DNA of 64,000 nucleotides from Streptomyces sp. B21-083 (GTDB lineage Bacteria; Actinomycetota; Actinomycetes; Streptomycetales; Streptomycetaceae): NCBI RefSeq assembly GCF_036898825.1, contig NZ_JARUND010000001.1, positions 1,674,001 to 1,738,000 of the forward strand, read 5' to 3'. Shown piece by piece: positions 59,336 to 64,000 of this stretch (position 1 is its first letter; each line of letters starts with the position of its first letter). The notes under the pieces were generated by a model. It saw only the letters and a program-made list of their open reading frames with translations, ran no database searches and was not told where the DNA came from. The position numbers and the translations under genes were made by a program.

Positions 59336-59968
59336 TCAGACCTCCGCCGAGGCCCCCGGCGTCAGGCGCTGGTGCTCGGCGCCGCCGAGGCCGCCGACCA
59401 GCCGGCCGTAGATCGGAAGGGCGAGGTCCGTGAGAAGGGCGTCGTGGATGTCGTACGCGCGCCGCGGCTTGATCTCGCGGACGTAGTCGACGACCTCGGA
59501 GAGCTTGCTCCACGGGGCCATGACCGGGAGCAGCAGGGTGTCGACCGGGTGGTCGGGGACGGTGAGGGCGTCGCCGGGGTGGAAGACGGCGCCGTCGACG
59601 AGGTAGCCGACGTTGGTGATCCGCGGGATGTCCGGGTGGATCACGGCGTGCAGTTCGCCGTGGACCTGGACGTCGAAGCCCGCGGCGGTGAACGTGTCGC
59701 CGTGGCCGACGGTGTGGACGCGACCCGGGAAGGCGGCGGAGAGCTGCTCCGCGACGGCGGCGAGCGTCCAGATCTCGGCGGCCGGGTTGGCGTCGAGGGC
59801 GGCGCGCAGCCGGCCCTCGTCGTAGTGGTCCCCGTGCTCGTGCGTGACCAGGATCGCGTCGGCGCCGGCCGCGGCGTCCTCCTCGCTGAATCCCCCGGGG
59901 TCGAGGACGAGCGTCTGCCCGTTCTTCTCCAGCCGGATGCAGGCGTGCGACTTCTTGGTGAGCTTCAT
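59336..59968 (-). CDS. MBL-fold metallo-hydrolase (YcbL/UlaG-like)
   Basis: The 210-residue protein has the metallo-beta-lactamase metal motif THEHGDHYDEG, an early LVLDPGGFSE strand and the later ligand aspartate in VFHPGDALTVPD. It belongs to the short UlaG-like group often labelled as a hydrolase of unknown substrate. It lies between xth and the PcaD-PcaC fusion on the same strand, 36 bp from xth. Confidence 0.9.
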   Translation of the reverse strand: MKLTKKSHACIRLEKNGQTLVLDPGGFSEEDAAAGADAILVTHEHGDHYDEGRLRAALDANPAAEIWTLAAVAEQLSAAFPGRVHTVGHGDTFTAAGFDVQVHGELHAVIHPDIPRITNVGYLVDGAVFHPGDALTVPDHPVDTLLLPVMAPWSKLSEVVDYVREIKPRRAYDIHDALLTDLALPIYGRLVGGLGGAEHQRLTPGASAEV

Positions 59969-60052
59969 GGGTCCATCCTGCCGCGCGGGCCCGGGCCGAG
60001 AGCGTCTGGGGCTGGTGCTTTCACCACCAGGCTCCGGCTCTTGACCCGGGGG

Positions 60053-61348
60053 TCACCCCTCGGGCGTCGTCTCCTCGCGGATGACCTGCTGAGCCACCTT
60101 GAACGCGCTGTTCGCGGCCGGTACCCCGCAGTAGACGGCGGCCTGGAGCAGTACTTCCTTGATCTCGGCCGGGGTGAGGCCGTTACGGAGGGCGGCGCGG
60201 GTGTGGAAGGCGAGTTCGTCGAGGTGGCCGCCCGCGACGAGGGCGGCGAGGGTGACGCAGCTGCGGGAGCGCCGGTCGAGGCCGGGCCGGCTCCAGATCT
60301 CGCCCCACGCGTATCTGGTGACGAAGTCCTGGAAGTCCCCGGAGAACTCGTCCGCCTGCGCGAGCGCCCGGTCGACGTGCGCGTCGCCGAGCACCTCACG
60401 GCGGACCTTCATCCCGGCGTCGTACTGGTCCGGGCGCCCCTGCGCCTCGGCTTGCGGGGCCGGTGGCGCGATCTCCGCGATGGGGATGACCGGCTGAAGC
60501 GCGGCCAGGGCCGGCTTGACCGGCGCCGCCGAGATGGCCACCTGGCCGGTTCCGGTGTCGTAGGCGGGCTGCCAGGCCGTCGAGAAGTGGCGTACGAGGA
60601 GGTCGGTGACGGCGGCGGGCTGCTCGACCGGGACCAGATGGGAGGCGCCGGGCACCACCGCGAGGCGGGCGTCCGGGATACCCGCGACCAGGGTGCGGGC
60701 CTCGGCGGGTCCGGTGACCTGGTCGTCGGAGCCGACGAGGACGAGGGTCGGCACCCCGACGCGGGCCAGTTCGCCCCGTACGTCGAAGGAGGCGAGCGAC
60801 TCGCAGGCCGCGATGTAGCAGCCGGGGTCGGTGGTGCGGACCATCTGTACGGCCCACTCGGTGATCGCGGGCTGCGCGGCGGCGAAGCCGCTGGTGAACC
60901 AGCGCTCGGGAGAGGTACGGGCGATGGGGTCGAGCCCGTTCGTCCGGACGATCACACCGCGCTGGCGGAACTCGTCGGCCGTTCCGAAGCGGGGCGAGGC
61001 GGCGATCAGCGCGAGCGAGGCCAGCCGCTCCGGGTGACGCAGCGCCAGTTCGGCGCCGATCGCACCGCCGAGCGCGCAGCCCGCGTAGCCGAACCGCTGT
61101 ACGCCGGCCCTGTCGAGCGTGACGAGCAGCCGGGTCGCCAGATCGGCGACCGACCCGGAGGGATGTGCGGGAGCACCACCGTGGCCGGGAAGGTCGAAAC
61201 GGAAGACCCGCCACTGCTTCACCAACTCCGGCACCTGCCGGTCCCACATGTGCCATGTGGTACCCAGGGAGGGGCCGAGGATCAGGACTGGGGCGTGTTC
61301 TGGCCCGTCAAAGCGGTATTGAAGGGGGTTCGGTGGTGTCTCACTCAC
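60053..61348 (-). CDS. pcaL: PcaD-PcaC fusion lacking the nucleophile serine
   Basis: Fusion of a 3-oxoadipate enol-lactonase-type alpha/beta hydrolase (about 1-265) and a 4-carboxymuconolactone decarboxylase-type domain (about 330-425, with GLDRRSRSCVTLAALVAGG and LDELAFHTRAAL). The nucleophile elbow reads YAGCALGGAIG, with Ala92 where hydrolases have Ser. The aspartate (VGSDDQV) and histidine (PGASHLVP) of the triad are present. No other protocatechuate genes are near, so a classical beta-ketoadipate role is doubtful. The GTG start at 61348 is chosen because the family begins SETPPN. Confidence 0.85.
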   Translation of the reverse strand: MSETPPNPLQYRFDGPEHAPVLILGPSLGTTWHMWDRQVPELVKQWRVFRFDLPGHGGAPAHPSGSVADLATRLLVTLDRAGVQRFGYAGCALGGAIGAELALRHPERLASLALIAASPRFGTADEFRQRGVIVRTNGLDPIARTSPERWFTSGFAAAQPAITEWAVQMVRTTDPGCYIAACESLASFDVRGELARVGVPTLVLVGSDDQVTGPAEARTLVAGIPDARLAVVPGASHLVPVEQPAAVTDLLVRHFSTAWQPAYDTGTGQVAISAAPVKPALAALQPVIPIAEIAPPAPQAEAQGRPDQYDAGMKVRREVLGDAHVDRALAQADEFSGDFQDFVTRYAWGEIWSRPGLDRRSRSCVTLAALVAGGHLDELAFHTRAALRNGLTPAEIKEVLLQAAVYCGVPAANSAFKVAQQVIREETTPEG

Positions 61349-61407
61349 GCCCCAGACCCTCTCACGTCTCACGAAATCTCACACGGTCATGGGAACCCGG
61401 CGGCTCC

Positions 61408-62226
61408 TTACCCTCTCGGCGCAGCACGTCCGGCACTGCCGAAACCCTCGGGGATCCAGATACGAGTTCTCTGGCGGGTACGCGTGGCCGTGGGGACAGT
61501 GCGTCCTCCTGGCTCGCGCGCGCTCCCAAGTCCCTGCGCCGCAGAGCTTCCTTCTTCGGCACGGTCCGCCTGCTCCAGCTCGAGCCGCCAGCCCTTGCTG
61601 TAGCCGTAGGCGGCGTCCGCCGTGACCCAGCTGAACGGGATCTTGTCGGCGATGGCCCGGCGGACCATTGCCTTGGCCATGGCCACCTTCGTCTCGAAGC
61701 CCACGGTGTCGTCGATGCCGGCCCGGCGGCAGCGGTCCCGGTCGTCCGTCCAGGAGGTGGGCAGATACAGCCGCCGGTCGATCAGCGTGCGTCCGCGGCC
61801 GGTGGCGTAGGCGAGGAACACACCGATCTGGCAGTTCTCGGTGCGGCCCGCGGTGCCGGAGTACTGCCTTTGCACCCCGGCAGAACGGACGCCCTTCTTC
61901 AAAAACCCGGTGTCATCGACGATCAGTACGGCATCCCGGTCTCCGAGGTGTTCGACGACGTAGTCGCGCACGTCGTCCAGGACCTCGTCGGCGTCCCACT
62001 CGATCCGGTTCAGCAACCGCTGGATGCGATCAGGACCCGCATGACCGGCCTCTTCCGCCAGCGTCCAGCCATTCTTCCGCTCCAGCGAAGCGATCAGTCC
62101 CCGCATATACGCCAGCGCCGACTGCCGCGGCTCCTCCCGGTTGACGCGGTGCACGAACCGCTCATGCACCGCTTCCAGTTCCCCGGCCCACAGCCTGACA
62201 TCAGCAAGGTCCCCACCCATAACCAC
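61408..62226 (-). pseudogene. Truncated IS701-family transposase
   Basis: The first 221 residues match IS701-type DDE transposases: LERKNGWTLAEEAGHAGPDR, LIVDDTGFLKKGVRSAGVQR (first Asp), QYSGTAGRTENCQIGVFLAY and VTADAAYGYSKGW (second Asp). After LELEQAD (about 61564) the frame turns into unrelated Arg/Pro-rich sequence, and the third catalytic acidic residue is missing. The element is therefore inactive. I could not define terminal inverted repeats; the 5' side ends near 62277. Confidence 0.85.
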
Positions 62227-62293
62227 CCCAACGACCGAGCTGGCCAGCAGTCACGGCAAAGACCGTTGCAGTACTAGCGGCCACGCGCGACGG

Positions 62294-62953
62294 TCAGCAC
62301 TTCCAGGTCGCCCAGTAGAACTGGCCCTTCAGTTCGCCGTTGCTCTTGAGGTACACGGGGGTGTCGACGCGGACGCCCGTGCCGCCCCTGCCGGGGTAGT
62401 ACCAGAAGTAGTGGCCGTCCTTGCGCTTGCCGTAGTGGACCTCCAGCCAGCCCTGGGAGTGGTGGACGTACGGGGCGAACCACCAGGCGCCCCGCCGGCC
62501 GGCCGGGATGATCGAGGTGTGGGTCTCCGTCGCGGTGCGGGTGCTGCCCACAGTCCAGGTCTCGGACTGCGAGGAGCTCGCCTTCACCCCCTCCACGAGC
62601 TTGTCCTCGAACCCGACGGACACCTCCACGGACGTCGACCGCTCGAAGGAGTACTGGGTGTTCGTGGTGTTGGTGTCGGTGCGGGTGAGGGTCAGGTCCC
62701 GGTTGCCGGCGCAGTTGTTGATCACGTCGGAGACCTGGCGCCGCTTGCCTAGCGCGGTCCAGGCGTTCACCTCGTGGTACCGGCACAGGTCGGTCCTGCC
62801 GTGGTTGCAGTCCCAGATCACGTCCGGCTTGTCGTCACCCCAGCCGGGGCTGGTGTTGGCACTGGCGGCCCCCGCGGAGAAAGGGATCAGGAGGAGGGCG
62901 AGCGCGGGGGCGAGGACGGCCAGCGTTCCGCGGCCGGGCTTCTTGAGTTTCAT
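62294..62953 (-). CDS. Small secreted protein with aerolysin-like S/T-rich segment
   Basis: The 219-residue precursor has a signal peptide (TLAVLAPALALLLIPFSAGA). The mature part contains alternating Ser/Thr strands (TLTRTDTNTTNTQYSFERST, SSSQSETWTVGSTRTATETH) and then PAGRRGAWWFAPYVHHSQGW. Alternating polar strands followed by a membrane-like turn are the pattern of ETX/MTX2 beta-pore-forming proteins. The match is by eye only. It lies between an IS remnant and a WD40 gene. Confidence 0.75.
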   Translation of the reverse strand: MKLKKPGRGTLAVLAPALALLLIPFSAGAASANTSPGWGDDKPDVIWDCNHGRTDLCRYHEVNAWTALGKRRQVSDVINNCAGNRDLTLTRTDTNTTNTQYSFERSTSVEVSVGFEDKLVEGVKASSSQSETWTVGSTRTATETHTSIIPAGRRGAWWFAPYVHHSQGWLEVHYGKRKDGHYFWYYPGRGGTGVRVDTPVYLKSNGELKGQFYWATWKC

Positions 62954-63052
62954 GGGTGGTCTCCCGTCGGGGCGGTGCAGCGACGGGACGATCGTCGAAG
63001 CCCCGAAGTTGATTGGCCACCCTCTCCGCCACCGCGAACAACGCGGGGCCGG

Positions 63053-64000
63053 TCAGCCTCTGCACACGTTCCTGTACGGCACACCCGGCAGGTACGTCCG
63101 CCACTGCGCCCGCGTCAGGCCGCCCCCTCCTGTCCGCGCGCACACCGTCCCCACCGCTCGCGACGGGTCGATCGGGTACCGCTGAAGCGGGACGTGCGGG
63201 CTGCCCGCGTACACCGTGCCGCCGTCGGCGCTGAAGGCGACGGTGTCGATCTCCTCGCCGGACGTGGTCACGGGCGAGCCCAGCGGCTGCTGGGTGGCGA
63301 TGTCCCACAGCTGGAGACTGCCCGCCTCGCCGCCGACCGCGAGCGTTCTGCCGTCGGGGCTGACGGCGAGGGCGCTGACCGCCTCCGAGGTGTCGCCGAA
63401 GACGCCGTCGCCGATGTCGTCCGGCAGCGCGGGGAAGACGCTGCGCAGGATGCCGGCGCGCTGCCGCAGCTTCCCGTCCCACAGCGCGACCCGGCCCGTC
63501 TGGTCCCCGGCGGCGAACAGCGAGCCGTCCGGGGTGAAGGCGAGGGTGCCGATCTCGTCGCCCTGCACCAGACGCCGCGCCAGGACCTGCCCGGCGGGCA
63601 GGGCGGCGACGCGGTTGTCACCGGCGAGGACACGGCCGTCGGGACTGACGGCCAGGTGGTCGCTGGACAGGGCGGCGAGGACCGCGGTCCTGCGGTGGCG
63701 TGCGATGTCCCAGACCTCGTCGGACGGGGGGCCGACGGCCTCCGTTCGACCGGCGTAGAGCGTACGGGCGTCGGGGCCGAGGGCGATCGTGACCAGGGCC
63801 TCCGTCGATGTCCTCGTGGCCAGGTTCAGGGTCGTGCGGGTGCGGCCCTCGGTGACGTCCCAGATCGTGAAGGGCTGGCGGGACGTCCAGTTACTGGGCG
63901 CCGAGATGCCGTAGGCGAGTGCCCTGCTGTCGGGGGTGAACGCCAGCAGGATTGTGGTGTCCTCCGGGGACACCGGCGAGGAGGGGTCGGTGGAGAGGGG
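63053..64000 (-). CDS. WD40-repeat protein, C-terminal part (5' end off-window)
   Basis: The frame is open to the window edge, so only the last 315 codons are seen. At least six WD40-type blades are visible (for example LAFTPDGSLFAAGDQTGRVA, LAVSPDGRTLAVGGEAGSLQ, VAFSADGGTVYAGS). The end GGGLTRAQWRTYLPGVPYRN followed by V-C is typical of Streptomyces WD40 proteins that carry NACHT/STAND ATPase or protease domains at the N terminus. Whether such a domain is present cannot be seen. Confidence 0.85.
   Translation of the reverse strand, partial: PLSTDPSSPVSPEDTTILLAFTPDSRALAYGISAPSNWTSRQPFTIWDVTEGRTRTTLNLATRTSTEALVTIALGPDARTLYAGRTEAVGPPSDEVWDIARHRRTAVLAALSSDHLAVSPDGRVLAGDNRVAALPAGQVLARRLVQGDEIGTLAFTPDGSLFAAGDQTGRVALWDGKLRQRAGILRSVFPALPDDIGDGVFGDTSEAVSALAVSPDGRTLAVGGEAGSLQLWDIATQQPLGSPVTTSGEEIDTVAFSADGGTVYAGSPHVPLQRYPIDPSRAVGTVCARTGGGGLTRAQWRTYLPGVPYRNVCRG

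Noticed and set aside
59372..61603. Rightward 743-codon open frame
   Set aside because: Antisense to the MBL hydrolase and the PcaD-PcaC fusion, with a low-complexity composition.

Overview
The window is about 70 % GC, uses G/C-ending codons heavily and is packed with actinobacterial families: F420-dependent oxidoreductases, PucR regulators, SulP and NCS1 transporters, and a crotonyl-CoA reductase cluster. It is chromosomal DNA of a Streptomyces. The gene order ccr-ecm-mcl-mch-mcd followed by psd-pssA matches my recollection of the S. coelicolor SCO647x region; this is memory, not a search. Rare TTA leucine codons (bldA-type control) occur in at least three genes.

Layout. 1-2.5 kb is the end of an integrated element (prophage or integrative plasmid) with a large serine integrase at its tip. 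It has split a host Rv2578c-like radical SAM gene, whose C-terminal part continues to 3164. 3.2-13.97 kb holds a GNAT acetyltransferase, a HEAT-repeat protein, a double 3-hydroxyacyl-CoA dehydrogenase, a TetR regulator and the five-gene ethylmalonyl-CoA pathway operon. 14.1-15.6 kb is psd-pssA (phosphatidylethanolamine synthesis), closed by a strong terminator. 15.9-20 kb has a glycerate kinase, then ADP-ribosylglycohydrolase, NUDIX, an orphan ribbon-helix-helix protein and a sirtuin, an NAD/ADP-ribose-themed neighbourhood. A Tat-exported GH2 protein and an alkylation-repair pair (ogt, adaA-alkA fusion) follow, then an 8-bp tandem array. 25.1-27.6 kb is a P1B-4 metal-efflux ATPase with a divergent NmtR-type sensor. 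27.8-30.2 kb is a SulP transporter plus an ArsR regulator without cysteines. 30.3-38.9 kb carries a macro-domain protein with a phytoene-dehydrogenase-like oxidoreductase, an inositol-phosphatase-family enzyme, a GGT-family protein, a decayed TPR remnant, a protein with a contractile-injection-cargo-like motif, a methyltransferase and an exported DUF3558-like protein.

39-48.2 kb is a one-directional pyrimidine-catabolism block: NCS1 permease, F420-type LLM oxidoreductase, dihydropyrimidinase, two nitrilase-superfamily amidohydrolases, PucR regulator and class III aminotransferase. No classical dihydropyrimidine dehydrogenase is visible, so the F420 enzyme is a candidate for the missing reductive step. 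48.4-52.2 kb has a repeat-rich cytoplasmic protein, a 32-bp divergent promoter shared by an XRE regulator and a methionine aminopeptidase, and a frameshifted GNAT gene. 52.2-64 kb carries a secreted GGT, a membrane-anchored unknown, a decayed glutamate ABC-ATPase, an SGNH hydrolase, exonuclease III, an MBL hydrolase, a PcaD-PcaC fusion lacking its nucleophile serine, a truncated IS701 transposase, a small secreted protein with an aerolysin-like S/T-rich segment, and the C-terminal part of a WD40 protein cut by the window end.

Regulation. At least ten genes have a TANNNT box exactly 6-7 nt before the start codon, the hallmark of leaderless transcripts. The most striking case is the XRE/aminopeptidase pair, where both starts look leaderless and flank one palindrome.
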